A stretch of DNA of 64,000 nt from Thalassomonas actiniarum (GTDB lineage Bacteria; Pseudomonadota; Gammaproteobacteria; Enterobacterales; Alteromonadaceae): contig NZ_CP059735.1 in assembly GCF_000948975.2 (NCBI RefSeq), positions 310,001 to 374,000 of the forward strand, read 5' to 3'. This document shows, piece after piece, positions 35,311 through 45,057 of this stretch (its first letter is position 1; each line of letters starts with the position of its first letter). Below the pieces are notes generated by a model. It was not told where the DNA came from, did no database searches, and saw only the letters and a program-made list of their open reading frames with translations. A program made the position numbers and the translations under genes.

Positions 35311-36663
35311 TTACCAGGTTTGCATTAATTTATTAACCAGTTGCCGCGGCCGGGTTTTATCATAAGCGATAGTAATATCCGGTGTTACCGGCTCCATGTG
35401 GTGGCCTCCTTTAGGGCGTGTCAGCATAAAGCGCGGGGCAAAAACCTTTAATTGAGAATGCGGTAAAACAAATCTTTGTATCCCGCCGGTCTGGCCGCTT
35501 TTGCCGCCGGTTGCTTCCCCTACTAAGGTGGCAAATCCGTGATCTTGTAGTGTATTGGCAAGTAATATTGATGAGGAGTAGGTATAAGCACCGATCAACA
35601 GATAAACTTCACCTGCAAATCTAAGGGGGTTATCATTTTCTACCAGGTTGTTGGCGCTCAGCTCACCTGAAATTACTTTGCCTAACGGCTTGTCTTCACT
35701 TTGCCTGCCTTCAATCACTTTTACTTTATAGGTAGAGGCGTGGCGCCAGGGTTGCGTAGCAATATAAGAGACTATGCCTTTTTTCCACATATCATCGTCA
35801 CCGCCGCCGTTTTCCCTGATATCAATGATGAGCTTTTGTATGTTAAGGGCTTTTATCTCTTTAAATGCCGCTTCGATAAAGGAAAAATAACGTTTTCTAT
35901 CGGGCCAGTTAAAGGTCTTGATGGTTAACATGGCGCTTTTGTTGTCTAAAATTTCAAATTGAAAGTTATCTTCAAAGATCTTATTGCTATTAACTGCGGC
36001 ATGGCTGGCAGCTACGGTGATATTGTTGATGGCCGTCTTTTCACTTTTATCAGTTATATCAAGGGTGAAGGTTTCAGTATTACCAAAATACAGCCAGTAA
36101 TAGCTGGCAAAACGTCTGGCTAATATCGCCCGGCGATGACGCAGGCTGTCGCCGTGTAAGCGAGTTAATAATGGTTTCAGCACATCGTCAATTGGCATGC
36201 CGTTGATTTTGTTAATGGCATAACCTTTAAGCTTTGATGGCTGGCCGTCAATTTTACCTGTGATCACTAACTTGGACTCATTGAAAACCAATGCAAAGGG
36301 AAAAAGCGCGCCGCCATTTTCGACATGTTGTCGGGTTAAGGCGCGGGTATCATCAAAGGCTATCCCGGTATGACCATCGGTTAGCTGGCTATTTAAAACT
36401 GTAACCTGACGCCAGAATTGTTGGACTGAAACCGGCTTTTTGATGTTTTCTTTTAAGGTGGCAACATTCCGGTAAAATTTTTTTGGATCTTTAACCGTAT
36501 AGGATAAATCCGGGTGGGTTTTTTCCAGCCATTGCAGCCATGATGTCAGATCTTCTTGTATTTGCTTGGGTTGTAGTTTGCTCTCTAAGTGACTAAGTGG
36601 TTCTGCCGCCAGCGGTAAGGCTAACAGCCCAGTCATTATTGTTATTAATAGTCTTGTAAACAT
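35311..36663 (-). CDS. Secreted S41-family peptidase (tail-specific protease-like)
   Basis: A 450-residue protein with a signal peptide (LLITIMTGLLALPLAAEP). The N-terminal helical region contains LEKTHPDLSYTVKDPKKF. The S41 peptidase core includes KLIIDIRENGGGDD and YLLIGAYTYSSSILLANTLQDHG carrying the likely nucleophile Ser, then LVGEATGGKSGQTGG. A PDZ domain is not obvious. It is divergent from a LysR gene at 36798, a classic regulator-target arrangement. Confidence 0.85.
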   Translation of the reverse strand: MFTRLLITIMTGLLALPLAAEPLSHLESKLQPKQIQEDLTSWLQWLEKTHPDLSYTVKDPKKFYRNVATLKENIKKPVSVQQFWRQVTVLNSQLTDGHTGIAFDDTRALTRQHVENGGALFPFALVFNESKLVITGKIDGQPSKLKGYAINKINGMPIDDVLKPLLTRLHGDSLRHRRAILARRFASYYWLYFGNTETFTLDITDKSEKTAINNITVAASHAAVNSNKIFEDNFQFEILDNKSAMLTIKTFNWPDRKRYFSFIEAAFKEIKALNIQKLIIDIRENGGGDDDMWKKGIVSYIATQPWRHASTYKVKVIEGRQSEDKPLGKVISGELSANNLVENDNPLRFAGEVYLLIGAYTYSSSILLANTLQDHGFATLVGEATGGKSGQTGGIQRFVLPHSQLKVFAPRFMLTRPKGGHHMEPVTPDITIAYDKTRPRQLVNKLMQTW

Positions 36664-36797
36664 TTGTGATCCCTTGGTGATCTCGTCTTTGCTCGATTTA
36701 ATAAGTCTCGGCTTATCTCGCCGGTGAAAAGATTGTACCCGGACTCAATGTAGATTAAAATTAACATAAACTAACTATAAGATTAGGTTTGCACTTA

Positions 36798-37709
36798 ATG
36801 ATAAACAGTGATGATTTGCGCTTTTTCCGCATTATTGCCAATCATTCTTCGCTGGCGGCCACGGCAAGAGCGTTAAATGTAACGCCGCCTACGGTTACGC
36901 AAAGACTGCAAATAATTGAACAAAAACTTAAGCTTAAACTGGTTGAGCGACATGCAAGACAGATCAGCTTAACCGACGAAGGTTTGTTGCTGGCGGAACG
37001 CGCCCGGCTGATTTTGGCGGAAATGGATGACCTGCATGAGGTGCTTAACAGCCAGCAGCATGAAATTTCCGGATGCTTAAAAATATTAGCGCCTTTGGGC
37101 TTTGGCCAGGAATATATTGCGCCCTTAGTTACCGAGTTCCAGGGGCAGCATCAGAGCCTTTCGGTAGAACTTGAACTCTCAGATAATCCCGACTGGTCAA
37201 GCGGCCACGCCTGGGACATTATGATCTATATCGGAGAGTTGAGAAGTTCGTCGTTGAAACTGTCCGTACTGGCAGCGAACAGACGTTTTTTATGTGCCTC
37301 TCCGGCTTATATTGCCAGATATGGCCAGCCGGAAACACCGGCGGATTTACGTCAACATGCCTGTATTGCTTTAAGAGAGAATGCCGAGGATGTCACTATG
37401 TGGCGTTTTACGGCTAACGGCAGCGATAAGCAGGAGGCTGTCCGTATTAATCCCAGACTTGCCAGTAATGACGGCCGGGTCATCAAGCAATGGGCATTGG
37501 CTGGTTGCGGCATCATACAGCGCTCCGAGTGGGATGTAGCCGCACAGTTAAAAAGTGGTGAGTTAGTCAGGTTATTAAGCGATTACCAACTCCCCTCTGC
37601 CGATATCGTGGCTTTACTGGGCACCGACTTACGCGCGCGCTCCGCCAGAACCAGTAAATTTCTTGAATTGCTGAAGGAGAGGTTTGTGCAGCAACCCTGG
37701 AATCAATAA
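36798..37709 (+). CDS. LysR-family transcriptional regulator
   Basis: A 303-residue protein. Residues 1-60 form the LysR winged helix (DLRFFRIIANHSSLAATARALNVTPPTVTQRLQIIEQKL), followed by the effector-binding domain with RFLCASPAYIARYGQPETPADLRQHACI and the C-terminal IVALLGTDLRARSARTSKFLELL. The ATG at 36798 is chosen over an upstream in-frame TTG. It is divergent from the S41 peptidase, which it probably controls. Confidence 0.88.
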   Translation: MINSDDLRFFRIIANHSSLAATARALNVTPPTVTQRLQIIEQKLKLKLVERHARQISLTDEGLLLAERARLILAEMDDLHEVLNSQQHEISGCLKILAPLGFGQEYIAPLVTEFQGQHQSLSVELELSDNPDWSSGHAWDIMIYIGELRSSSLKLSVLAANRRFLCASPAYIARYGQPETPADLRQHACIALRENAEDVTMWRFTANGSDKQEAVRINPRLASNDGRVIKQWALAGCGIIQRSEWDVAAQLKSGELVRLLSDYQLPSADIVALLGTDLRARSARTSKFLELLKERFVQQPWNQ

Positions 37710-37738
37710 CGGTCAGCTTACTATGTTAGGCCGTTATT
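37705..37738 (+). terminator. Intrinsic terminator of the LysR gene
   Basis: AATAACGG (37705-37712) pairs with CCGTTATT (37731-37738), followed by TTTTAGG. It overlaps the LysR stop codon. Confidence 0.5.
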
Positions 37739-37907
37739 TTAGGTAAAAAAACGGGGCATAAAATATTAGGGCATGATAACTATTGGTTATAGCAGCTTAA
37801 TTAGAGGGGCGTTGATGTGTTTTAACAATATAAGAGATTGTCAAAGCAAACCATTTGCCCCAGAATGGCTTGTTTGGATTTAACGTTTCCATTGATTAGG
37901 ATGTTCA

Positions 37908-38600
37908 TTGGCTAATTTTTCTACCCATATAAGCGCAAGTATTATCTCCAGCTCGGTATTAGGCACTGTGGTGCTGGCCACGAAAATTGCCTCTATGCCG
38001 GAAAGTTTATTGCTCATTGTGATCGGTGCGCTGTCTGGGTTGTTGCCCGACCTTGATGCCGACGATTCAACCTCGATTGGCTGGCTGTTTTCCATCCTGG
38101 CCTTTACCCTTGCCGCCAGCTTTGTCTTGGTTTATCCCTTGTCTTCGCTGCTGGGGATCTGGGCGGCAGCCGTCACTATTTATGCAACCACCTGGTATAT
38201 TATCAAACCCTTATTTGAAAAAATTACCGTACACAGGGGCTGTTTGCATTCCATCTTGGCGGTGGTGATGTTTGCGCTGCTTGGCATTATCATCAGCCTG
38301 CAATTGAACGCTTCATTGAATATGGCTTTGCTGGTGGCGCTGTTTGTTATTTTAGGGTCGCTGACACATTTACTGCTGGATGAGTGCTATAGCGTTGATT
38401 TATCCAATAACCGCTTAAAATCATCTTTTGGCACGGCGATGAAGCTGCTTGAAATTCGCTATCCGCTGGCGAGCTTGAGCCAGTTTATCATCGTCTGTAG
38501 TGCAGGCTATTACCTGTATCCGCAACTTCAGCCAATATTAACCGTCTTGGCCCGTTGGCAAGAAAAACTGCAGCATTTAACGATCATGCCGAGCTTTTAA
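37908..38600 (+). CDS. Membrane-bound metal-dependent hydrolase, YdjM/LexA-regulated type
   Basis: A 230-residue protein with about six helices. It carries the YdjM-family conserved acidic/His pattern: THISASI at the N-terminus, GALSGLLPDLDADDST, HRGCLHSILAVV and LGSLTHLLLDECY. The start is TTG at 37908 with AGGATG seven bases upstream; no in-frame ATG is better placed. The family members are predicted inner-membrane hydrolases with unproven substrates. No LexA box was identified upstream. Confidence 0.8.
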   Translation: MANFSTHISASIISSSVLGTVVLATKIASMPESLLLIVIGALSGLLPDLDADDSTSIGWLFSILAFTLAASFVLVYPLSSLLGIWAAAVTIYATTWYIIKPLFEKITVHRGCLHSILAVVMFALLGIIISLQLNASLNMALLVALFVILGSLTHLLLDECYSVDLSNNRLKSSFGTAMKLLEIRYPLASLSQFIIVCSAGYYLYPQLQPILTVLARWQEKLQHLTIMPSF

Positions 38601-38640
38601 CCTGCCCCCGGGCGTAATCATCGACCAGGTCTGCGGTTTG

Positions 38641-39723
38641 CTATAACACCACAGCTTCGCCTTCATTGAGGATATGTAAAGGGATTTCAGATTTCATTTC
38701 CTGATGCATATTTAATAACCGCAGCAGGGCAGAGTGAGTGCTGTGATCACCCATTTTCCAGCTGGCGTTGCCATAACCCCAGGGGATCATCACTTTACAG
38801 TTCAGCTCTTTGGCCGCCAGCAGCGAGTCTTCCGGGGTGGTATGCACATAGCGGTACCAGTCACCGTTTTGTTCATGGAAATAGGAGGCTATCGGCATTA
38901 AGCAGACATCCATATCACCGTAACGTTGTTGGATATCGCTAAAGTGTTTGGAATAACCTGTGTCGCCGGCAAAAAACAGCCGCTGGCCCCGGTGCTCGAT
39001 AACCCAGCCGCCCCATAGCGCGGCATTGTTGTCTTCGTACAGGTAAGGTACCCAGATACGGCTGCTGAAATGGTGCGCCGGGACAAAATGAATGTTCAGA
39101 TCGCCTAAGGATTTTGACGAGAACCAGGTCATTTCATTGATACGGTAACCGTCCTGGGGGAAGTGCTCGGCAAAGCCGAGAGGCACAAAGTATTCGGCCT
39201 TGCTGCCTACCTGGGCGATATCATCTTTATTGAAATGATCGTAGTGGATATGTGAGTACAGGACGGCATCTGTGTTGGTGATTTCCGATTTTGTCGGCCA
39301 GGCGCCCGGTCGGCGGTTGAATCCTTCGCTGAGGCGAAACGCCCAGTTGACCGGCCAGTCAAACTGCTCGCTAACGGGATCAAACAACAAGCTGGTGCCG
39401 TCGGGGTTTTCAATATAGAAGCTGGCATGCCCGAGCCAGCGGATAGCAAAGCCGGTATTTAAGTCGGGTGGGGTCTGCTGGCCAATAAAACGGCAATTTT
39501 CTGCAGGTGTCTTGCAGGCAACTAGCTTTGATGGCCGGTAACAATTTTCAGTACAAGTTTTTGGATAAGTTTTTTTGCCCGGATATAAATTGGAAAAACG
39601 TGTGGGATCCTTTGAGTCATCCTGGTATCTGACAACTGAATCAGGCTGCTTGACATGTTCTACGGTATTGTTTGTGCATCCAAGTAACACAAAAACAATT
39701 AAGCTTAAAACTGGCCATTTCAT
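38641..39723 (-). CDS. MBL-fold metallo-hydrolase lipoprotein (NAPE-PLD/UlaG-like)
   Basis: A 360-residue protein with a type II signal peptide and lipobox LLGC (Cys at residue 16). The metallo-beta-lactamase fold is shown by IRWLGHASFYIENPDGTSLLFDP, the zinc motif YSHIHYDHFNKDD (HxHxDH), PAHHFSSR and LFFAGDTGYSKHF. The last His of the set is probably in MIPWGYGNASW or nearby. The layout matches N-acyl-phosphatidylethanolamine phospholipase D-like lipoproteins, anchored in the envelope. Substrate unknown. Confidence 0.85.
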   Translation of the reverse strand: MKWPVLSLIVFVLLGCTNNTVEHVKQPDSVVRYQDDSKDPTRFSNLYPGKKTYPKTCTENCYRPSKLVACKTPAENCRFIGQQTPPDLNTGFAIRWLGHASFYIENPDGTSLLFDPVSEQFDWPVNWAFRLSEGFNRRPGAWPTKSEITNTDAVLYSHIHYDHFNKDDIAQVGSKAEYFVPLGFAEHFPQDGYRINEMTWFSSKSLGDLNIHFVPAHHFSSRIWVPYLYEDNNAALWGGWVIEHRGQRLFFAGDTGYSKHFSDIQQRYGDMDVCLMPIASYFHEQNGDWYRYVHTTPEDSLLAAKELNCKVMIPWGYGNASWKMGDHSTHSALLRLLNMHQEMKSEIPLHILNEGEAVVL

Positions 39724-39832
39724 CTAACGCTTTCCTTCGACGTTTATACTGCTCGGCGCTATGTTACGGATATCAGGTGGTTTGGCAAGTATTAGCATCA
39801 TTTTTGCTGATGTGAATGATGCGGATGTGTTC

Positions 39833-39863
39833 AGCTAAAAATAACAACCTGTTATTTTTAGCT
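39833..39863. terminator. Perfect 13-bp hairpin
   Basis: AGCTAAAAATAAC pairs with GTTATTTTTAGCT around a 5-nt loop (AACCT). The stem is AT-rich, so the arms themselves supply T-runs on both strands. It lies upstream of the MBL lipoprotein and downstream of the efflux operon. Confidence 0.5.
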
Positions 39864-39961
39864 CGCCTGAGGGGGCTTGTGTATGGTGCCGGGCGGCTAG
39901 TAACGTGAGGCTGTTTGTGCTTCAAGCTCATCATCGGGCTGGAGCTATTGTGAATAAATAA

Positions 39962-39995
39962 AAAGAAGAATGGCCATCGCCGGCCATTCTTCTTT
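39962..39995 (-). terminator. Intrinsic terminator for the minus-strand efflux operon
   Basis: A 14-bp stem (AAAGAAGAATGGCC / GGCCATTCTTCTTT) with a 6-nt loop. On the minus strand it is followed by TTTTTATTTATT. It lies ~300 bp after the last gene of the MacAB-like operon. Confidence 0.7.
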
Positions 39996-40294
39996 GAGGG
40001 CGTTGGCTTATTTTATTTGATGAGGTAAGAAAGCAGCGTGCCCCAGATAAATATGCAGGGCAAAATCTGAGCATGAGTGAGATTAGCTATCATTTGGGTT
40101 TTTAGCCATATCACCTGTTTTATACTGCGTTTAATCGTTGGACGGGTATGGCGTCGGTGCAATAGCGAACTGAATATTTGGCCGGTTAAAATAAGTGATT
40201 GTTCAAAGAGCAACGTTTTGTCTATTAACTCCCTCCTGGTCCAGAGGAAATTATACCAGCTGAAATGGTGCCCAGGAGCAACAGGCCACTACCT

Positions 40295-40984
40295 TCAGCG
40301 CAATACACCATCTTCTAATTGGACAACCCGCTGACTGCGTTTTGCAAACCTGGCGTCATGGGTCACCATACAGATAGTTCGTCCTTCATCATGTAGTTCA
40401 TCGAATAAGTCCATGATGGCGCCGCCATTTGCGGTATCGAGATTACCCGTAGGTTCATCCGCCAGCAAAATAGACGGATCCACCACTAAACTTCTTGCGA
40501 CAGCAATACGTTGCTGTTGGCCTCCGGATAACTGTGCTGGGTAGTATTTGGCACGATCGGCCATATTCACTTTTTCCAGTGAATTCATCGCAATTTCATG
40601 ACGCTCTGCTTTTTTCATTTTCCGGTAAGACAAAGGCAAAGCGACGTTTTCTAAAACCGTTAAATCACCTATTAAATTAAAGGCTTGAAAAATAAAGCCG
40701 ATTTCTTTATTTCGAATTTCAGCGCGTTGATAAACATCCAAGTCGTGTACTTTATAGCCGTTCAACAAATATTGCCCGCTGGACGAGGTTTCAAGCAATC
40801 CCAGAATAGACAGCAAGGTAGACTTACCACAACCTGAAGGACCTGCAATACTTAAGTATTCACCGGCATTGATAGTTAAATCAACTCCCTTTATTGCACT
40901 GGTTACCCCGGCATCGCTGGTAAAGTCTTTGGTCAGTTTTGTTAATTTAATTAAAGCTTCATCAGTCATTATTTTTTCCTTCAT
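40295..40984 (-). CDS. ABC exporter ATP-binding protein (MacB/LolD-type)
   Basis: A 229-residue ATPase. Walker A is GPSGCGKST, the signature is LSGGQQQRIAVARSLV, Walker B is ILLADEPTGNLD, and the H-loop is MVTHDARFAKR. GFIFQAFNLIGDLTVLENV in the Q-loop region is typical of the LolD/MacB ATPases. It is the last gene of a three-gene operon with a MacB-type permease and an HlyD-type adaptor. Confidence 0.9.
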   Translation of the reverse strand: MKEKIMTDEALIKLTKLTKDFTSDAGVTSAIKGVDLTINAGEYLSIAGPSGCGKSTLLSILGLLETSSSGQYLLNGYKVHDLDVYQRAEIRNKEIGFIFQAFNLIGDLTVLENVALPLSYRKMKKAERHEIAMNSLEKVNMADRAKYYPAQLSGGQQQRIAVARSLVVDPSILLADEPTGNLDTANGGAIMDLFDELHDEGRTICMVTHDARFAKRSQRVVQLEDGVLR

Positions 40985-41026
40985 TTTTATATAAGCGAGC
41001 TGTCAGTTCTAGCTTAGTCATTGTTT

Positions 41027-43456
41027 TTATTGTTCTCTCAACGCATGGCTTGGCTGGACAGCCGTTGCTTGCTTCACCGGTAGTAAAATAGCCAATGCTG
41101 CAAACAGCGAAATGGCTGTTCCGGTAATTAAATACATAGATAAATTCAGCGCCTGCGTTTCAAATAGCACCCTAGCTAACATCGGTGATATAAACACCAT
41201 AATGAATGCCCCTATGGCTATACCTATTGCACAAAGTGACATACCTTGCACCGCAAAGAGCATACGTATACGTTTTGGATTTGCCCCCAGTGCCACTCGT
41301 ATGCCTATTTCTTTTCTTCTTTGACTGACGTTATAGGCAACAATGCCAACAACGCCACTGAGTGCAATAGCAAATGCCAACACCGCAAACATAGTGACTA
41401 ATTGACCGACCAGGTTAGCCGATGACAACGACTCGTCTTTAAGGGTCTTAAGTGTCGTTATGCCCTGGACCGCTTGCTGAGGATTAATTTCATGGATGGC
41501 ATCCGTGATACTGGTGCTTATGGTGTTTAATGGTACTTTTGTTCTGATCAGCATCTTGATCCAGCTCCAGCGAGTATATTCGATAAAGGTGCTGTAAAAT
41601 GTTGGCACGGGGGCGATATCAACGCCCATTTCTCTGGTATCGGCAACTACACCCCGTACGCTCAACCAGGTTTTGCCTTTATCTAAAGAAATTCGTTTAT
41701 CAATAGGGTTTTCAGCGGCGAAAAATAATTCCGCAAAACGTTTATTAATCAAGATAGAACCTGGATTATTTTCATCGTCACTTTCTTGAAGGTATCTCCC
41801 TTGCAATAAAGGGATAGCAAGTACCTGGTGATAGTTGGGTGAAACCACCGCTCTTAACGCATCGGGACGCTCGCTGCTGTCTATTGGAGGACGTCCTTCA
41901 ATTTGAAAAAAGCTTAATTGCCGGCGACCTTCGGTCATTGGAAAAGTGGTCGAGAAAGCAACTTGCTCTATTTCAGCTTTACGCTCTAAGCGGTGCGCCG
42001 TTTCCCGTGCAAAGTAATGCCACTGTTTCACTGTGTCATTAGAAGCTCCCGGCCCCATTTGCAGGGCAACGATTTCGCTACTGTTAAAGCCGGTATCTTG
42101 GTTATTCAAGCGATACAAACTCAGGCTAACCAGGGTCGCACTGGTGATAACGATAAACGCCAAACTAAACTGAATGATAAGTAATACTTTACGAAGTCGG
42201 TTACTTGCACCACTTGCCGTGATATTGCCACTGCCTTCCTTTAATGATTCATTGATATGGCGCTTTTGAAAGGCTGCTGTGGCGCCGCTAATAACCCCGG
42301 TTAACATTGAAATGACTAAACAAAATACAAATACACTCCAATTAATTTTAACTTCACTTGCCAGTGAGGTGTAATGGGCTGCAAAACCAGCGAGCAAATC
42401 ATTGGTAAAAATGGCAATAATCAGTCCGAGTAAGCCACCCGTTAATGACAAAAGAATACTCTCAGTTAATACTTGCCGTGCAATTCGTCTGGGGTTGGCA
42501 CCGAGTGCCTCTCGTATCGCAAATTCTTGTTTGCGGTTAGCGGTGCGGACTAAGTTGAGATTAGCCACATTGGCACAAGCAATAAGTAATACCAGTGCGG
42601 TAATAGCCATTAACAGGTAAAACGTCGGGCCTGACTGAGCTGCCATTTCGGTTTTTAAGGGGATCAAGGTGTTACTTAGTCCTTGATTTTCAGGGTAAAC
42701 ATCTGGGTATTCTGCGATTAAGTGTTTTGATATGTTGTTAAGCTCCAAACTCGCTTTTGCCAGGCTAGAGTTTGCTTTTAATTTGCCATACAAGGTCAGC
42801 ATGGTTCGGCTTCGATCATTTATTGCATTACTACTGCCTCGGACAGGGCATGAAGGGGCCGTTACCCAGATGTCGTTTTTAACCGGATATGCTGCCATTG
42901 GTGGTAAAACCCCGATAACTTGATGAGCCTTATTATTCATCTGTAAGCTCGTACCAATAATGTCAGGGTCACTGCCAAACATTTCACGCCAATAATGGTG
43001 TGATAAAACAATCAAGGGTCTCGCACCCTGCTTATCTTCTCCCGGTAAGAATGTTCTCCCTAGTATCGGCTTAACGTTCAGCATCTCAAAATAGTCCCAG
43101 CTGACAGTACCCGTTTTCAAGCTTTTAGGATCGCCATGGCCAAGTAAGGTGAAACTCATTTGATGGTATTCAACTAAGTGAGATAAATGCTCATTTTTCT
43201 GACGATAGTCGAGCATGGTTGGAACGGAAACCTGAACGTCATTTCTATTTATTTTTGGCTTGTTGGTATTGATCTTTACCAGGCGCTCTCCGCCACTAAA
43301 AGGCAAAGGGGCCACTAATACGTTGTAAACGACATTAAATATTGCTGCATTAGCACCAATTCCCAGTGCCAGAGTCGTCACTATGAGGGCACAAACCGCC
43401 GGAGTTTTCATAAAACTCCGATAAGCAAATTGTATGTCTTCTATTAGCGTCTGCAT
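41027..43456 (-). CDS. MacB-like ABC transporter permease (FtsX/MacB_PCD)
   Basis: An 809-residue permease with duplicated halves. Each half has one N-terminal helix, a large periplasmic (MacB_PCD) domain and three further helices. The first half shows LALGIGANAAIFNVVYNVLVAPL and FGSDPDIIGTSLQMNNKAHQVIGVLPP. The second has GIRVALGANPKRIRMLFAVQGM near the end, repeating ALGANPRRIARQVLTESI in the middle. This long form (ADOP-like) acts with a separate ATPase and adaptor for efflux of peptides, lipids or drugs. Confidence 0.88.
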   Translation of the reverse strand: MQTLIEDIQFAYRSFMKTPAVCALIVTTLALGIGANAAIFNVVYNVLVAPLPFSGGERLVKINTNKPKINRNDVQVSVPTMLDYRQKNEHLSHLVEYHQMSFTLLGHGDPKSLKTGTVSWDYFEMLNVKPILGRTFLPGEDKQGARPLIVLSHHYWREMFGSDPDIIGTSLQMNNKAHQVIGVLPPMAAYPVKNDIWVTAPSCPVRGSSNAINDRSRTMLTLYGKLKANSSLAKASLELNNISKHLIAEYPDVYPENQGLSNTLIPLKTEMAAQSGPTFYLLMAITALVLLIACANVANLNLVRTANRKQEFAIREALGANPRRIARQVLTESILLSLTGGLLGLIIAIFTNDLLAGFAAHYTSLASEVKINWSVFVFCLVISMLTGVISGATAAFQKRHINESLKEGSGNITASGASNRLRKVLLIIQFSLAFIVITSATLVSLSLYRLNNQDTGFNSSEIVALQMGPGASNDTVKQWHYFARETAHRLERKAEIEQVAFSTTFPMTEGRRQLSFFQIEGRPPIDSSERPDALRAVVSPNYHQVLAIPLLQGRYLQESDDENNPGSILINKRFAELFFAAENPIDKRISLDKGKTWLSVRGVVADTREMGVDIAPVPTFYSTFIEYTRWSWIKMLIRTKVPLNTISTSITDAIHEINPQQAVQGITTLKTLKDESLSSANLVGQLVTMFAVLAFAIALSGVVGIVAYNVSQRRKEIGIRVALGANPKRIRMLFAVQGMSLCAIGIAIGAFIMVFISPMLARVLFETQALNLSMYLITGTAISLFAALAILLPVKQATAVQPSHALREQ

Positions 43457-43518
43457 GGGAGAATTATCCTTATTATTATCTTGTAAAAAGTATATCGATT
43501 GCGTTGCTAAATTTTCAG

Positions 43519-44769
43519 CTAGCGTAAGTGTATTTGTCCTAATTCATCATATTTATTCGTTGAAGATATGATCACTTGATCACCTGCCCTAAGCGAGGAA
43601 AGCACCTCAATATCGTCAACAGAACTACGGCCAAACTTAATTTTCTTACGCGCCGCAACGGTTTGAGTTTCATTCAACACAAAAAGACTGCTTGAGGAGT
43701 ATTCCTGTGTGAATACCGGTCGTTTTAACTTTAAGATATTTTTTAAATGCTCGAGTTCTATCACGCCATCAATACGCAGATCAGGACGGGCACCTTGAAG
43801 TGCGCCATCGTTAAAGAAAACGTCGACCTTAACAACTCCCTGTTGTACCGAAGGGTTGATGCGCCTGACTACGCCTTGAGCCATATTGCCGCCAGCCGAT
43901 AACATCACCGCCTGGCCTTTTTCTACCTCTTTCACCTGGCTTTCCTGGACCAGTAACTCGGCCTTTAAATTATCCTGTTCGGCAATGCGCGCGAGCACGG
44001 TACCAACTTTGAAAGGCTCGCCAACCTGTAAAGTGACTTCTTGTATGATGCCTTTGGTGCTGGCTTTCACCGTTAAGTCATCGGCAAGCTTTTCTTGCAA
44101 GGCTAAATGGCGCGTTGCTTTGTTGATTTGCGCTTTAGCAGCCGAAAGTTCTGCTTGTTTTAATGCCGGCAGGCTTGCCAGTAACTCAAGTTCTAATTCA
44201 TGCTGAAATTTAAGTTGCTGTTCTAACAGTATTGATTCGTTGTAGTCGATATTGGACACGGCTCCTGTATTTAACAATCGCTGATTCGCTTCTCTTCTTA
44301 ACCTGGTCATTTCATACCGGGCATTAAAGTCTGCCACTACAATACGTTGCTTTAATATCGATTGCTGCCATCGCTGTTGAAGTGAGTGATATCCGGCCCG
44401 GAGTACTTCAACTTCAAATTTAGCTTTATCAACGGCCTGGCTCAATTCAGGATTATCAAGCACCATTACCACTGTGCCTATGTCAACTTCATCGCTGGCT
44501 TCAAGCAATATTTCTTTGACCCGCCCGTTAGAAGTTGCAGATAAAAAGTTCGAGGCAATGGGCACTAAAGTTCCCGGTGCCCTCACTTCCCGAATCAAGT
44601 CACCATTTTCTACCGTGGCAATGATAAAGTCTTCTTGAGATACCAGGGTATTATTACTCATTGCCTGTATACGGCCCCATGCCAGAGCCAATATTGTTAC
44701 AACAGCGATAACCATAAAAGCTTGCTTAAAAGAGATAAGTCGATTTGAATTTTTGTCTGGGATCTGCAT
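43519..44769 (-). CDS. HlyD/MacA-type periplasmic adaptor of efflux pump
   Basis: A 416-residue protein with one N-terminal transmembrane helix (FMVIAVVTILALAWG). A lipoyl half (GDLIREVRAPGTLVPI) is followed by a coiled-coil hairpin at ~110-230, then LTVKASTKGIIQEVTLQVGEPFKVGTVLARIAEQ and beta-barrel domains. It is first gene of the adaptor-permease-ATPase operon. The outer-membrane partner (TolC) is not in the window. Confidence 0.88.
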   Translation of the reverse strand: MQIPDKNSNRLISFKQAFMVIAVVTILALAWGRIQAMSNNTLVSQEDFIIATVENGDLIREVRAPGTLVPIASNFLSATSNGRVKEILLEASDEVDIGTVVMVLDNPELSQAVDKAKFEVEVLRAGYHSLQQRWQQSILKQRIVVADFNARYEMTRLRREANQRLLNTGAVSNIDYNESILLEQQLKFQHELELELLASLPALKQAELSAAKAQINKATRHLALQEKLADDLTVKASTKGIIQEVTLQVGEPFKVGTVLARIAEQDNLKAELLVQESQVKEVEKGQAVMLSAGGNMAQGVVRRINPSVQQGVVKVDVFFNDGALQGARPDLRIDGVIELEHLKNILKLKRPVFTQEYSSSSLFVLNETQTVAARKKIKFGRSSVDDIEVLSSLRAGDQVIISSTNKYDELGQIHLR

Positions 44770-44898
44770 ATAAGTTCACTCAACTAACATTCATGTTTTT
44801 ATCTTATTGCTAATAGCTTGCCTTCATAAAATAAAGGAAACAAAGAAAGCAGGTTTATAAAGTTTGATGAGTAAATTAGACAAATTCAGCTGATTGGC

Positions 44899-44965
44899 AA
44901 AGGCCCAATATGTGTCAATTATTGGTTTATTTCCGGTAGAAAAGGCCAATTATGTGTCTATTTTG
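44899..44965. promoter_or_regulatory. Two 25-bp imperfect direct repeats upstream of the efflux operon
   Basis: AAAGGCC-x-A-x-TATGTGTC-x-ATT occurs at 44899-44923 and 44941-44965, with about 20 of 25 positions identical. The two copies are 42 bp apart, about four helical turns. The region lies between the membrane HTH gene (ends 45058) and the adaptor start (44769), so it is a candidate operator for that HTH protein. Confidence 0.45.
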
Positions 44966-45057
44966 TCTAAAAAACACTCATTTAACAAGTATGGGGGGTT
45001 GAGTCAAGTGGTTGTTGTTAAAGGTGTTTTATAAATACGGAGGCAAAAGTTAGCACA

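Larger units (their letters stand above)
39724..40294. other. Intergenic region with two strong hairpins
   Basis: It carries the terminators described separately at 39833-39863 and 39962-39995. A 66-codon minus-strand frame at 40013-40213 lies just before the second hairpin. It starts with TTG, and a GGAGGGAG sequence is present but about 16 bases too far upstream. Its product has no recognisable features, so I do not call it a gene. Nothing else is seen. Confidence 0.5.

Noticed and set aside
40013-40213. 66-codon minus-strand frame after the efflux ATPase gene
   Set aside because: The GGAGGGAG ribosome-like site is too far from the TTG start and the product has no recognisable features.
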